From Acanthaster planci (Eukaryota; Echinodermata; Asteroidea; Valvatida; Acanthasteridae): DNA of 54,190 nucleotides. The stretch is from positions 317,853 to 372,042 of the forward strand of contig NW_019091454.1 of assembly GCF_001949145.1 (NCBI RefSeq). The letters are read 5' to 3'. Each line of letters begins with the position of its first letter. The stretch's first letter is position 1. The position numbers and the translations under genes are program-made. The notes beneath the pieces were generated by a model. The model worked only from the letters and a program-made list of their open reading frames with translations, did no database searches and had not been told where the DNA came from. Positions 1 through 12,055 of this stretch are shown here, one piece after another.

Positions 1-621
1 GCAAAGTTTGTTATTCTAGTCTCCTCTGTCCAATATACACGGTGTCAAAGACTTGGAACGAATTTGGCTAAGACTGGCCAACAAAATGTTCACTACTTCT
101 GGAAAGCTTAGTTCATTAGCAATAAAATGCGCTATTTCATCATAAGGAGTGATCGTGAAATCTCATAAAATACGCCTTTGTACAAATGCCACCAAAAAAA
201 TGATTCAAACAAAACACAAAATCTTACAAACAGCTTCGCTATTTATTCCTGAAAGAAGTCCAGAAGAAAGCGTTCGATAAGGGCAACAACTGCACATGAA
301 CACTTCGGGTATACAGCCTAGTAAAAGCAACCACGCAAACAGTACATTTGATGATGTTGTCGGTTCATATCAAGCACCAACGATGACATGAATATTCAAC
401 TTCCTATACCGCAGAACACAACGTTTTTGGGATGCAGATCACCAACGAAAAATTGCGGCGACGATCATGGGGTACAAAGGGAGCTTATGGTTGCAAAACA
501 GCTGGTGGGTGGAAGGCGCGCGCTGCGCTCGGGCTATGGACATACCGGGCATGCCAGAAAGTGGTAATCGGCCAGATGTTATAGCCCGGGCAGTTCAAAC
601 TCCTTCTGTGTCCTTCCTCCA
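1..621. other. No gene recognised
   Basis: AT-rich sequence without a reading frame or splice-bounded exon that I can support. The open stretch from 467 runs into the repeat that starts near 622 and is not a convincing gene. Confidence 0.4.
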
Positions 622-2165
622 TGTTCCTATTGAGAAACTTTCAAATAGGAAAGGGGCCATCCAAAGCCTGATAGTCCTTTATGGTACCGCAAACTTCCGA
701 TTCAGCACACAGTGTAATTCGAATGACGGTGGTGGCTTGCCGTCGGGAATTTCCATTTAAATGAATGAGCGCATGGTGATATGTCCCCTAAACGAAGTTA
801 TAGCTAGAATAAATCATTGTGTCCATTCCAGTAGGATAATTGAATTTGTTGTGGAACGAAACAGGTTGTAATCGAAAAGTCATCTCAAGAGAAGAAACTA
901 GGTGCTTTTTAATCAAGTGAATCAAGAGTTTCAAAAACTTGAATTTGCTGAAATAATTCCCAAACACGTATTCAGCCAGTAATTCCAATAACAAGGATAG
1001 CCACGAAGAAAATAATCTTTCAGCCAGTACACCACTCGGTCACTGATATGACATCGAAGATTTAATTTAATATTTATCATTCAAATCTTTGTTCAAGTCA
1101 TCAAAACATGTGGGTAGTTAGAGTGGAGGCCTGGGTCATTAGTATGAAGACAAATGATTCAAAGTGACAACGTGAAAAGATATTGACGCAATTTAAACAC
1201 AAACTTGCAAGTGACGTCCCAGGGCAGTCATCAGATACATGTACTGTGAAATGCATGGACGGTGGATTGAATAGCAAATCTTAGGATATCTGAATATCAA
1301 AAAATTGGTTGTTCACTTTTGCCACTCCGAGTAACTTCCACCATAACCAGTTCATAATTTTTACCAGTCTTGGACATAATTATTTTCAATAATTTCCTAT
1401 AGAATAATACTCTCCTGCGATAAATCCCATACAATTCACATCCTTGACGTGAAGAAGGTCCAGTCTTTTTCACAAAATCGGCTAAATGGACATACAAGTT
1501 GCATGAAAAAGGCCGATCACATACACCAAGGGAAATGACGCCTGATGCCCGTCAACAGACGGCTCCACACGTTTGCAGTACAACTACATGTACATGTACA
1601 TGTATATGTACAAAGGGTCGTCACTCTGGCAGCCTCGCAACTTTCGTCCACCTTATTTTTTCAGGGTCGGGTGATGCCAATCTTCCTAAGACCGTTCCAT
1701 TTCAACGCAGGGAGGAAAGTGTCCTTCTAGTTATAACTTGTCCACTTTTGGTCCACCCCGCCGTCGGCAAAGTAAAATCCAAATTTCTATTAGCAGAAAA
1801 TTGGGTTTTATGAAAAGTAGTGGTGCAACTTCATAAAACCCGAACATCTACTTGCAGAAAATGGGGTTGTCCTCTTTGGGAGCATCAAACAAAATTTGCT
1901 AGTGGAATTTTGAAGTTTTAAGTTGTCCACTTTTGACGCGGCACGAAGACTTCTTTAATTAAATTCCACACTTTTGAATATGCTTTACGTAGCCTAAATT
2001 CCCCAAACCCGAAAATCTACGAGTACACGAAATGAGAAAATGGGGTTGTCTACTTTTGGAGCATGACAGTAAGTTTGCCAGTGGGAATTTGAAGTTTTTA
2101 GTTGTCCACTTTTGACGCACCACGAAGAGTTGTTAAAGTAAAATCCCAATTTCTCCTAGCTCTGC
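622..2165 (+). mobile_element. Family 1 element, copy A (non-autonomous, left end missing)
   Basis: Near-identical, in reverse orientation, to 45300-46925. The match runs from about 622 through the core (for example 1280-1340 against 46180-46240) to the right end. The right part, about 1735-2165, is built of tandem units of roughly 190 bp. Each unit carries TTGTCCACTTTTGACGC-like and TTTCTGCTAGCAGAAA-like motifs. Copy B shows that the complete element has long terminal inverted repeats; the matching left inverted repeat is absent here, so copy A is 5'-truncated or rearranged at about 622. No reading frame in the core resembles a transposase. Open frames in it are conserved only because the two copies are nearly identical, so I regard it as a non-coding DNA element. 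The superfamily is not determined. Confidence 0.75.
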
Positions 2166-3044
2166 GCTTCGGGGGGGGGGGTTATAGGCCTATGCGCTGC
2201 GTGTACAGTGTGCAAGCATTTATCAGTAATTACATTTATCAGTAATTCTGTTTTATCTTATCAGAAATAAATATTGTCCATCGGGAACAAATGGACCGTT
2301 TTCCCAACTTTTCATACCCCTTTTTTCTCTGCGTTTTTTAAACAAGATAATATCCCTATCAGCCCCAAGACCTTTCTGGTCATTCATGGGTTCCTTTAAT
2401 ACTACACTTTTTTTCCCATGCGAGTTCCCTTGCTTACCAGGCAAAATTCAGCGACTTTTAGTGCATAGCGCCCTCACCAGTCGAGATCATGAAAGACCAC
2501 TCTTGCAATGACTCTCCATTGACTAATAGTAATGATATCCAATAAGCAGAACACCACTTAAGTTTTTCTAGTAAAAATCACGGGAATGAGTTCCATACAC
2601 AATAAATCAAGATTCAAGAAAACGCTTATTCCGTACTCTTAACAAAAATTTACAATGATAATTAAGGGCGCTTGATACATAGAAATTGACAAAATGGATA
2701 AGCGACGATATATCAGAAATTTAAGAAACTTAGTACATTGAAATTATCAATGTGGACATAAATAACTTCTAATACATACTTGTACTTAATTCAGAGAGAT
2801 TAGAGCTTATAAGATAAAGAAAAACATTCCATATGCAAATGAGAAAAGAAAATAGCATGAGGCTGTTGAATAAGCATAGGGTTGTATGAATAGAACACAA
2901 AGTTCATTTCACACCCTGAATACAAAACCTCTGAGACTGGTCTAAAAAATTGAGTTTACATTGATACATCTTATACTCTGCTGCTAAAATGGACTTTCCA
3001 GACCTCTAAATGATTTCTGGGAGCTACTTGATGCCCCCGCCCCC
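2166..3044. other. No gene recognised
   Basis: AT-rich sequence with short frames only. It includes a G tract near 2171-2180 immediately followed by a TAGGCCTA octamer. No exon or repeat boundary could be supported. Confidence 0.4.
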
Positions 3045-3051
3045 CATCCAA

Positions 3052-3247
3052 TGTTGCGTTAAAGGCTGGTGCGAAACCAGAGCGATCCATTGCAACATTG
3101 GAATGGGGGGGGGGGTATTGGGGGTTGTTGAAGGGAGGAATGGGGGTGTGACGGGAACCTGCATTGTGTTAAAGGCTGGTGCGTGGCCAGAGCGATCCAT
3201 TGCAACATTGGAATGGGGGGGGGTGGAATTGGGGGTGGTTGAAGGGG
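3052..3247. repeat. Tandem duplication, period about 117 bp, G-rich
   Basis: Two adjacent copies of a segment: TTAAAGGCTGGTGCG at about 3058 and again at about 3169, each followed by CAGAGCGATCCATTGCAACA and a run of Gs, then a GGGGTTGTTGAAGG-like stretch. The open frames across it on both strands follow from the repeat composition and are not genes. Confidence 0.8.
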
Positions 3248-3249
3248 GC

Positions 3250-4754
3250 AGGCACAATCTAAACTACCCGAGTCTATTGCTGTAAACGATGATAGCAAAA
3301 TTAACCAAACAGATGTCAAGAATTGCAAAGAAAACTTATTTCCACCATTTCGGGGATCTATGATGATGCGTAAAGTACTGACACATTTGTGATGCTTAGT
3401 CACTTCCACCCAAGTACACCGAGTGTTGGCGGATTCTGCAGATAGCGTCTGATCTGCATAGCGGTTGGTCTCCTTCACCAGCAACTGCCAAACTGCTTCA
3501 CAGAAGAAGAGTTGAAGTATCTGTAGGGGTGACAGATGACTGAAATTCTGGCTACACCCAGTCGGTTCTGTGAAGTTCACAAGTAGTGGCTTTTGGTAAA
3601 TGGAGGTTGCTTGCCATCCAGTCCTGCATTATTGAAAAATAATAGGCCTATAGGTTTTCCCGGCCGAATTAGTTAAAACTGCATCCAAATTCATTAATTA
3701 AAGTGCATTTTACATTCGAGCGATTTCTCGAAGCCCGTTACTCCCACGGGTTGATTTTAGAAACTATGCACCTTCAGTTTCGTTTGTGGACGTCCAATCA
3801 TGCCCTTTCAAGGATTCAGTTTAGTAACAGTATCATTCAATTTCACGATGCACAACCGTCACTCAATTTCGTCGTGGGTGACTAGGAGGTGGATTCCTAC
3901 CCAAATTTTACTTTCATATCAGTCAATGGGCACTCATATTCGCAATGTTAGCTTTTCAAATTAAGTACTGGAGAAAAGAGTTTCGGTATAATTACGATAC
4001 GTATACAGTTCCAGAGACATCTTGATCGCTGGCGATATTTGCCCTGGATCGTTATTATCCCCAACCTTTTCATTTAACTTATATGTGTATACTTTTCTTC
4101 TGTTAAATGCTTATGGGGATCATATCGTGTTGTTATTTTTTTTAAGTAAAAAAAATTCTTTTTATAAATCTTCAAGCAGGAAAAATACAAATTACAAGAT
4201 TACTGCTGAAAAGATTGAGTATTTGGTCATTGTTTTAAGAATCATTTAACCAGATAAGAAGAATTGGATCATTTCTTTTTCTCGTTTAAGCAGAAATAAA
4301 TACGTACATTATTGACAAGAGGTTCTCCCATCAAGGTGATATTAGTGTACTGAGAGAGATTTTTTCTGCAAGTGAAACCCCTCTTCTTCATAATGGAATT
4401 TGAATAAATTAGTCAAGCATAAACCATTTCAAATTTGTAAATCAGACTTCGATGAAAAACATTGCACAGATGTCAGAAATGCGTGCCTATTCACGAAATC
4501 GCATGCCTATTACGAGTACCACAGAGGGACCGCACGAATTTGACTTCTGTTCTTGGGGCTTTCTAAACTAAATAGCGACTCAAACTTTGCTGTTTAATAG
4601 AGGAATTTGCAATCGCGTGCTAATGGAGTTAAATTGAATGATTGTTTTAGCTGACTGAATGTTGATCTGGATCGTCGATCAATTTCGCGCTAAATTGAAT
4701 GAGCCTAACGTTAATTGGGGCGCCAATTTTAAAAAGGTGGGCGGGAAAACCTAT
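3250..4754. other. No gene recognised
   Basis: Short unremarkable frames on both strands. No splice-bounded exon, known domain or repeat was identified. Confidence 0.35.
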
Positions 4755-5332
4755 AATTACTTAAAGGATCCAGGAAATGAATTCTTGTTAGAGTCACTTT
4801 TAGTGTATCTCTGTACTCTTCTTCCATGTATGAAGACTGTTTGACATCTTTTTTGAGTTATGTGAACTGAACGGTGCACTTTTTAAAACATTAAAAATTG
4901 ACTAAGCAATCCGGACAAGTGAGGGCGCTTTTGCTTTAATGTTAATCCAGGAAGACATGGTTCAGGTTGCGTGTTTTCATGTTCAAATTGTGGACCCCAA
5001 ATTTGCTATCTTGGAACATTTCTGTGAAAAGGATTTTCGCTGGCTTATTGCCATATAAGTACACAGCAATAATTAGCCAAAGAAAATGAAATCTGCCGTG
5101 TCAGTTGTTAAAAATATCTACACATTTTCTGTGCAGAAATCAGTGCAACATTGAGATTCAGTGCCTTGCATGACATCATAGTTCTGCTCATGAATATGCA
5201 AATATTTACTGACATAAAGGCCCCAAAAGCATAAAAATATCAGTTAAAACTGCAACCCAAAGATGCAATTTCCAGGGTTTTTAGTAAAATTTTAAAAAAA
5301 TATTTCTATTTCCTGGTTTCCTGGAAAACACT
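4755..5332 (-). repeat. Family 2 interspersed repeat, copy 1
   Basis: Reverse complement of a segment also found at 48467-49068 and, more diverged, at 28585-29110. Shared landmarks, read on the minus strand, are GAAATTGCATCT, TTTGCATATTCATGAGC, a GTGATGTCATC-like block, CAATGTTGCACTGATTT, and a terminal CCTGGATCCTTTAA-like end. No long reading frame is conserved across the three copies, so it is probably a non-autonomous element. It lies directly downstream of the THAP pseudogene's last exon. Confidence 0.75.
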
Positions 5333-5430
5333 CTTTACTCTTTTCAAGTATCAATCGCATAGGAAGGACATTCTAGATGTTTAGAAGATCATGACAAATA
5401 AGTTTCATGTGAGAATCAAGATCCCCCTTG

Positions 5431-6334
5431 CTATATCATCAGGTTAGAAAATTTGTTTTCACGTACACTGGAAATACTGGAATATGCTTCTGTCAACGAT
5501 CGTTTCTGGTCTTCGCTGATGAGCTTTATTTCCACCAACTTCTTAGTCATAGACGCAAGGCATCTATCTCTTCTCTTGAGTCGTTTTTTGTGGCACTCAT
5601 TCTTGTTTTGTGGCTTTCAATTTACTCTTTAGATCGTTGATTTCCTTCACCGAACTACCCACCGTCTTTGCATAGCCATGTTCCTACAATCTGTAAAAGG
5701 CATGTGTCGATTTGAATACTACATCATGGGTAAATTTTACATATTAATCCAGTAATTGCAAATATAAAAGAGGAACTTAAAGTGACATTCTCCCTAAAAT
5801 GCGAATCAAAGAAATTATTTGAACAGCCAAAACATATGTTACACTTACCTGCTGGATATTCTTGTTTAGTTGCTGAGGCGTGGGTGTCGCTGTGGGTAGT
5901 TGGGCATCAGCCACAATGGAAGTTAATGCGCTCCTTTTTGCCGAAACCTAGCATTTAAAATGTATAAGTCGTGGATTAAATTAAAAGAAGGAAATTGATT
6001 TTGAAATTCTCCTGAATTATGCTCAACTGCGGACCAAAAGCCTTCCTTGAGTTATCTGTCCTGTACTGAAGCAAAAAAATAAATGAGGCAAAGACTATTT
6101 CGACTTACTAAATCTGAATTACATACCATGTTTGTTTTTTCATTCAACGGAAACAGTGTCGGCTCTGCCCCTCGCTTTAATTTCCTCATCCTCTCTCCAT
6201 AGAAGAAACATTCTCGTTTGAGACGATTGGAGCAAAGGTAGGTGCATTTCGTCTGCCATAGTTTCTTGGATATGGGGTCATTACGTCGGACTCGTATAAG
6301 CCCCTTTTTTCGAAGTGCTCTTTCCTTGGGAAAT
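5431..6334 (-). pseudogene. THAP-domain protein gene, spliced, probably dead
   Basis: Three minus-strand exons are visible: 6334-6127 (pyrimidine-rich acceptor ending CACTAG, donor GTATGT), 5947-5849 (donor GTAAGT) and 5683-5431. The phases of the first two junctions agree. The first exon encodes most of a THAP zinc-finger domain: FPKERALRKK, CTYLCSNRLKREC, and a GERMRKLKRGAEPTLFPLN end matching the family's AVPTIFPF region. The last exon has EHGYAKTVG followed, after a frame change, by a basic coiled-coil-like stretch ending LVEIKLISEDQ, as after THAP domains in other proteins. The upstream exon with the first two zinc cysteines was not found. Signs of decay: the invariant Trp after RKK is Gly; the zinc-binding His of the CSxH motif is Arg; and a one-base frame change in the last exon puts a TGA at 5599-5597. 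Introns are kept, so it is not a processed copy. THAP domains bind DNA and occur in P-element-type transposases and host regulators; which of these this was cannot be told. Confidence 0.72.
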
Positions 6335-9300
6335 CTAGTGAGGGGAAGGAATAAATTCATATCATTATGTCACTTTTACGAAAAGAAAGAAATTTTTATG
6401 CCTATAATATTTCTGCAAAATGTATCACTCAAAAATGTTTGTGCTATTTAAACATTTTAAACAGATAAAAATTGGAAATAAAGTCCTGACCTACATTCCT
6501 TTCGGCTTGGAGGTCTGAGGCATGAAGGTTTCCAACACCATGATAACCGTAATTTCACGTTTTCAGACTTATGAACCCGTGGGCACTTGAATTTTGTGTT
6601 TTAAGAACTGTCGGGGTATGACCTCATTAATTTCGATATTGGAGACTAAATGGGAATAGGGTTCGAGTCAAGGGCGGATACGGGAGGAGGAGCATGCCCC
6701 CTTTAAAAAAAAGGATCTCCCCTAAAAGTAGATCCCAAATGCCCCCCCACGAAAATTTTGTCAAGGATCTGCTGTTGGTTCGAGCAAGCTGACCCTGGTC
6801 AAATATGATTGCGTCATTGTGCAAAACAATAGGACTGGGAATACTGAAACGACCATTTTCAGCCGATTTCGTGGTAAAAAAATACACACATACAAACGCA
6901 CAATTAATAAGCCTACGTAAATCCCCGGGCTGCAGTAGGGTAAATCAAAGCTGAGTGTGAGCAGTGGGAATATTCAGCAAACTTAAATGTTAACATGAAA
7001 GCGTCGACCACACATATACTATTTCCATTGTTTGATTCAAGAGATTTCCCTAGTTCATTATGTAGCGATATATGCATTATTATAATACACGTGAAAGAGT
7101 AGCCCAGGTTGGACGACGTCTACATTACATTGCGACTAACATCCAGGGTATGAATGTCCTTAACTAATTTTTTTCAACACTTTTTTCTCACATTTTTACC
7201 TGACGAAGACAGCTAAAAGTGTCGTTCACAAGTGCCTTGTATCCTGAATTCTATAAATGCTGTGTTCTCAACAGAAACTCTGGGGGATTGAGAGCCGTAT
7301 TATCATGACATCATAAACGCATTTTTTTTTTACTCTGAGCATTCTCGCGTTGGAACTGAACTCCCAAAATGACGATTTTTTTTAATAAACTTAAATGCGA
7401 AGAGAAGCTGCCAAGTTAGTCATGATATGGGTAACAATGACCAATTACCTGTTAAATACATGTAACCACTTTACGTCAATATGCGATTGATCTTTAAACT
7501 TGAAGATTTATGTATTCGCATTATAGCCCACGTTCAAACTAGAAAGACAGCTAAACTGATACAGACTAGATATACTACATGTATAAGTGTAGCCTAGGTC
7601 ACATTGGGTCACGCCACCCACATGAGGCTTATAGCATTGTATGCAACCTGCAAACCTACCCTCATCTGTTGAGCTGCCTTTCTTCTTCCAACACACAGCA
7701 ACGCCATTTTGATCAGGAACGTGTAGTTTATCCGCCAGCGTGGTAGTTGGTACGTAGTGACTTTTTACTGTGCTATCAAGGACCACCGCTAACGGGGAAA
7801 GTACGTCTGTGTTCGTAAAAACAGATGTCATTCGGGAATGGCTACATACTGGCCAATGCTTCAGCGGATGTAGGTCCACCAGCATACGCAAGTACGCAAT
7901 ACTAATTGGAATCCTCGAAACAGCTCTATCACTGATAATAAAAACGGAATTAAAAATACATTAGCATGATTTCCTTGCTGATCATAAGTGACAATAGGTT
8001 TAAATGCACCCGTACTACAGTGCTGTGTAATTTATCCTCACCAAAATTCGAAACGTGTCAACAAGATGCATAATGTTATGCCTGCTATAATTCGTCTTTA
8101 TACGCGCGCACAGCTACGACAAAGAAACTGATTGATCACGCATCTCCCCTTCATCCTAATAATAAAGCGCTTGGCATCCTCGTTTCCATGGTAATAACCT
8201 TTAAAAATACCTAGCGTCTATGGCCTGTTTTGCCGAAGTGTGCTGTCTTGCTTAGTGTTTGAACCGTAAGTTGACATGGCACTAAACAGTAACAGGATTA
8301 CATCACACCCGTCAGACTGTGCTCGTATCCGATGATGTACGTGTGCTTTGTGTAGAGGTGGCCGTTTATGGAACGACCTTTATACTTGTGACGATTGTCT
8401 TCCAGAATTATATGAAAGAACAATTGCAGAATGTTAAATCTTATTATCTTGTCCAAGAATTTCAGTTTGAGTTCGGTTCTAACCTGTTTACACGTGCATT
8501 TGATGAAGTGACTACTGAGCAGCAACTATCGGCAAACATGTGTAATTTTATCTTCGCAGAAAGAACGTCTACATGAAAAGGTGAATTTGTTTACAACCAG
8601 AATGTCAATGTACATGATTTGAAATCGTGGCTTTGAAGACTCGCTGCTGCGATGCCTACCATCTGTAACCATAATCTCTGCATGTGTGGGTAACAGTCTC
8701 GCGCAATGCACTAAATACCAAGACCCCGGGTGAGTACTAAAATTAACATTGTTAATGACAAGAGAAATGTCTTTGGTAACAAGACGACAAGGAAGATGGT
8801 GACGACGATGGTAACGATTGAATGCATCCATGGGCCACCACTGTTTTAACGACTACATGGATGGTGCTCTGAGATAGGGCATTGTGTTGGTAACGCAACG
8901 GGGACGACGCATGACGACGAGGATGCTGATAGCAATAGGCCTAATACAGTTTTAATATCGCGCATTTGCACATACGTCTCGAAGCGCTTAACAAATTGAC
9001 CAAAATGATACATCAGTAATATAAGTAATAAGAGCAGTTATATCAATCGAAATTGTTTAAAACAAGTGAGTCTTAAATATAGATTTAAAGACATCAGTTT
9101 TTGCATTCCGGATGTGTTTTGGTAGGAATTTATTGTAGCGTAGGCCTAATTTACCGTATCAAGGTTGATTCCACCTAGTAAAATACACTTTCTTAGGCTA
9201 GGAAGTGATCCATACGGTTGACTGTTAAATAAATACCCTATGTTATGCCTAATCTGCACGTACAAATTCATAATTGTAATGCATCTCTAAAATTTAATAG

Positions 9301-11659
9301 ATAAAAATTTTGTTCTGTTCCATTCCATTGTTATTTCGGACAATTCTGGGTCGAACATAACTATTCATCATCCCATGTTTTTCTTAACAAATCTAAACCT
9401 TCGATAGGCACCCGTTCATTTATCGTTCGGCGACAATTTTTAATGATCTCCACATTCAATATCCAAACTTTCCCAGAGTTGGGTATGGGGTTGCCTCTTG
9501 TGAGTTTTTCAGGACTATTGTACGCACAACCTGTATACCACTGTGGCAAAGACGAAAATAAACCACACATTGAATATGTTATAACCGTGCCACTGATCAG
9601 ATCTGACGTGGCTTTACCCCATTGCCCATACTGCTGAGCCAAATAGAATCAAGCTATATAATTGTCTGTATTATGCAAATGAGTCGATCCACTCAATAAA
9701 TTGACACCCATTCACTCCACGCCGCTGCCACAGCACTGGACTTTGACAACATAACCTTTGCATAATGCCAAAGAAGACAAATGGATGTCGTTATGGTGAT
9801 TAATAATGCAGTCCATATCTGCCATTTATCTCCGTTCCCTGCACTAATAACGGTGTAAGCAGGACGCAGGCAGAGCACGCGGAATCTGTCACTACTAATT
9901 CACGCTGATTATGCGTAGGCCTAAATTGATTTTCAAGACCAGTGAGGAAAAGCAGCCTTCCTCTGACATACAGAAGTTTACTCTGTTGGGTAAAACATTG
10001 CTTATTAAAACAACTCGTTTTAATTTAGTAAATGGTTCGTTGTTGGTTAGAAATTCGCATTAAAATCTTGTTCTTTTCTGTATTAAGTTTCGGAGTGGGC
10101 TTTACAAAGGTCCTTTCCATTTCTCATTTACCATACATTCTGTTGGGACAATTCACATGTCACTGTATACGTCACCGTCCAGAAATCAAGTGAAGCCAAT
10201 ACGTACGCCCATCCACATGCGCATAATTAACCGCACGGCTCCACCGTTTCAGATCCATGTTTGTGGAGCTGCTATGTTTGTTGGAGGCAAAATATCGTGC
10301 GCACTGCAGTAAAGAGTTTCCATATGTCAGGGTCTGATTTTTGACTAGGACTTACTCTGCGTTTTGAGGCAACAGTCTTCCTTTTTAAAGTGCGTACGCA
10401 AACAGTCTTTGGTACCCGTTTTCATTTAGGCCTTGCTATGAAAATACGAAACATCGTTTTAGTCAAGTGATAGTAATTTCCCTGTTTGGACGAGGTCTAC
10501 CCAGTCTCTGATTTTAAATATGAACAACTGCAAAGGAAAATTTGATGCAACTTATTACTCCATAATTTGACGTGTATTAAGATTCCATTTTCAGTATGCC
10601 TATTTCCTTCCTTTATTTAAAGCGTTTCTTTTCCATACACATGTGAATGACGTTTAAAACGGGTAATTTGGACCTCAAACTTCATAAGCTACAAATTACA
10701 TGTATATGTAGCCAGTTCTGTGAAATGAGTCACAAGTCGCAAGAGCTACTGTTGAGTTTCAGTCCTTTTAAAGAGTCTTTCACTTTGTGGAAATCAGTAG
10801 GAACCCCTCAACAATGTCCATTTTAATCAGGATGCCAACATAGTTGATAAAAAAAAGGTATTTTTTGTTTTTTCCAATGCAAACTAAAACCTTGTTTCTG
10901 AACAAATGGCCTTAGGACTCATTTTCACTGAACGGATCACATGATTTGGCTCTAGTTGATGCTACTTGTCATGTAAGGAAGTAACTTTACAAACACTGTT
11001 AACACAAAATATTTGTATTTGATGTAACAAAATGCTGACTTTTCAAACACCGTTTTCATTATAATCTGTCGACCGAAAATGAATGAGGCCCAGTGAAAGA
11101 TCTTTCACTAGTTCCCATAATCGGGACCGGATACAGGTATGTAAATACAGTGGCCTATATCAAACTTTATGCAACAGTGAAGGCAGGAGGGAAGGCAGTG
11201 GGCTGACGCTGCTGTTATCGTTGCTCTTGTTGTAGACGTCCTTGTTTTTGGTTGCCGTCAGTAGTCGGCCAATTTCATTTGCCTTTGACTCAAAGCCAGA
11301 GTTAAAACTTAGTTCGTACCCAGTGCCCTATGCAAGGGCGGATACAGTTGTTTTGTTTTGCAAAGCCTACTGAATATCACACTGGCGAGAGGTTTGACGG
11401 TGTATTCGATCAGTCACAGCCTCGGATTCCATTCATTGATCGGTACTTTACAGATACACTAATCTTTCCCAAAAAACGTTTATTGCAAATGGTGTATCGG
11501 CAGAAGTTTAACTAAGAAATTGTTGGTGTAAGCTACATTGTAAAAACTAGGAACAGGAAATAACTAGCATATTCCAGCTTGGAAAACCCAGCTTTATGGC
11601 TCTTGACATGGGAAGAAACACTGGAGGGCTGCAAGAAGAGTAGTAAAATACCCCGCTGT
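6335..11659. other. No gene recognised
   Basis: About 5.3 kb with many short overlapping frames on both strands but no exon I can support. The missing first exon of the THAP locus should lie on the minus strand somewhere here or beyond. Three TAGGCCTA octamers occur at 8936, 9141 and 9916. The block at about 6655-6760 (AAGGGCGGATAC, then C-rich and G-rich tracts), with a second AAGGGCGGATACAG start at about 11334, looks like dispersed repeat ends, but boundaries are unclear. Confidence 0.35.
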
Positions 11660-12055
11660 GCTGGAGATATCCCAAGATGGCAGCCAAAATGGCCGCCAAA
11701 ATGGACATATATGGAAAAACGGCATATACTAGATATATTATGTGGTAAAAGCATAAATAGAATTTTAGTTAATGTTTTTATCGTCATAAGTTCATCTCTG
11801 GTATCTTTCTTGTGCTATCTTGCTTCAAATTCAAGATGGCGCCCAATATGGCTTCCCAAAGAGGCCAAATGCGAGAAAAAAACATGTGTATCGGCCAAGA
11901 AAATGATAAACGCGTACATCAAATGTACATTAAATGTACGTTTTTAATCCTTACAAATTTACATTTGTCACCTTGGTCTTTCTATGCTTCAAACATAAAA
12001 ATGATTTCAAATATGTCCACCTAAATGGTTTCCAAGTCTTCAAAAACTATTATCT
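11660..12055. repeat. Degenerate tandem repeat, period about 155-160 bp
   Basis: CAAGATGGCAGCCAAAATGG at about 11672 and CAAGATGGCGCCCAATATGG at about 11832 are followed by a third weaker match (ATTTCAAATATGTCC) near 12005. Each is preceded by a TATCTTTCTTGTGC or GGTCTTTCTATGC-like stretch and GCTTCAAA. The copies are strongly diverged. AAGATGGC resembles the core of YY1-type binding sites, but function is not implied. Confidence 0.4.

Noticed and set aside
7640-7790. Candidate first exon of the THAP gene (minus strand, ATGGCG then a GTAGGT donor)
   Set aside because: It lacks the C-x(2-4)-C zinc pair and none of its frames gives the required phase with a plausible THAP start.
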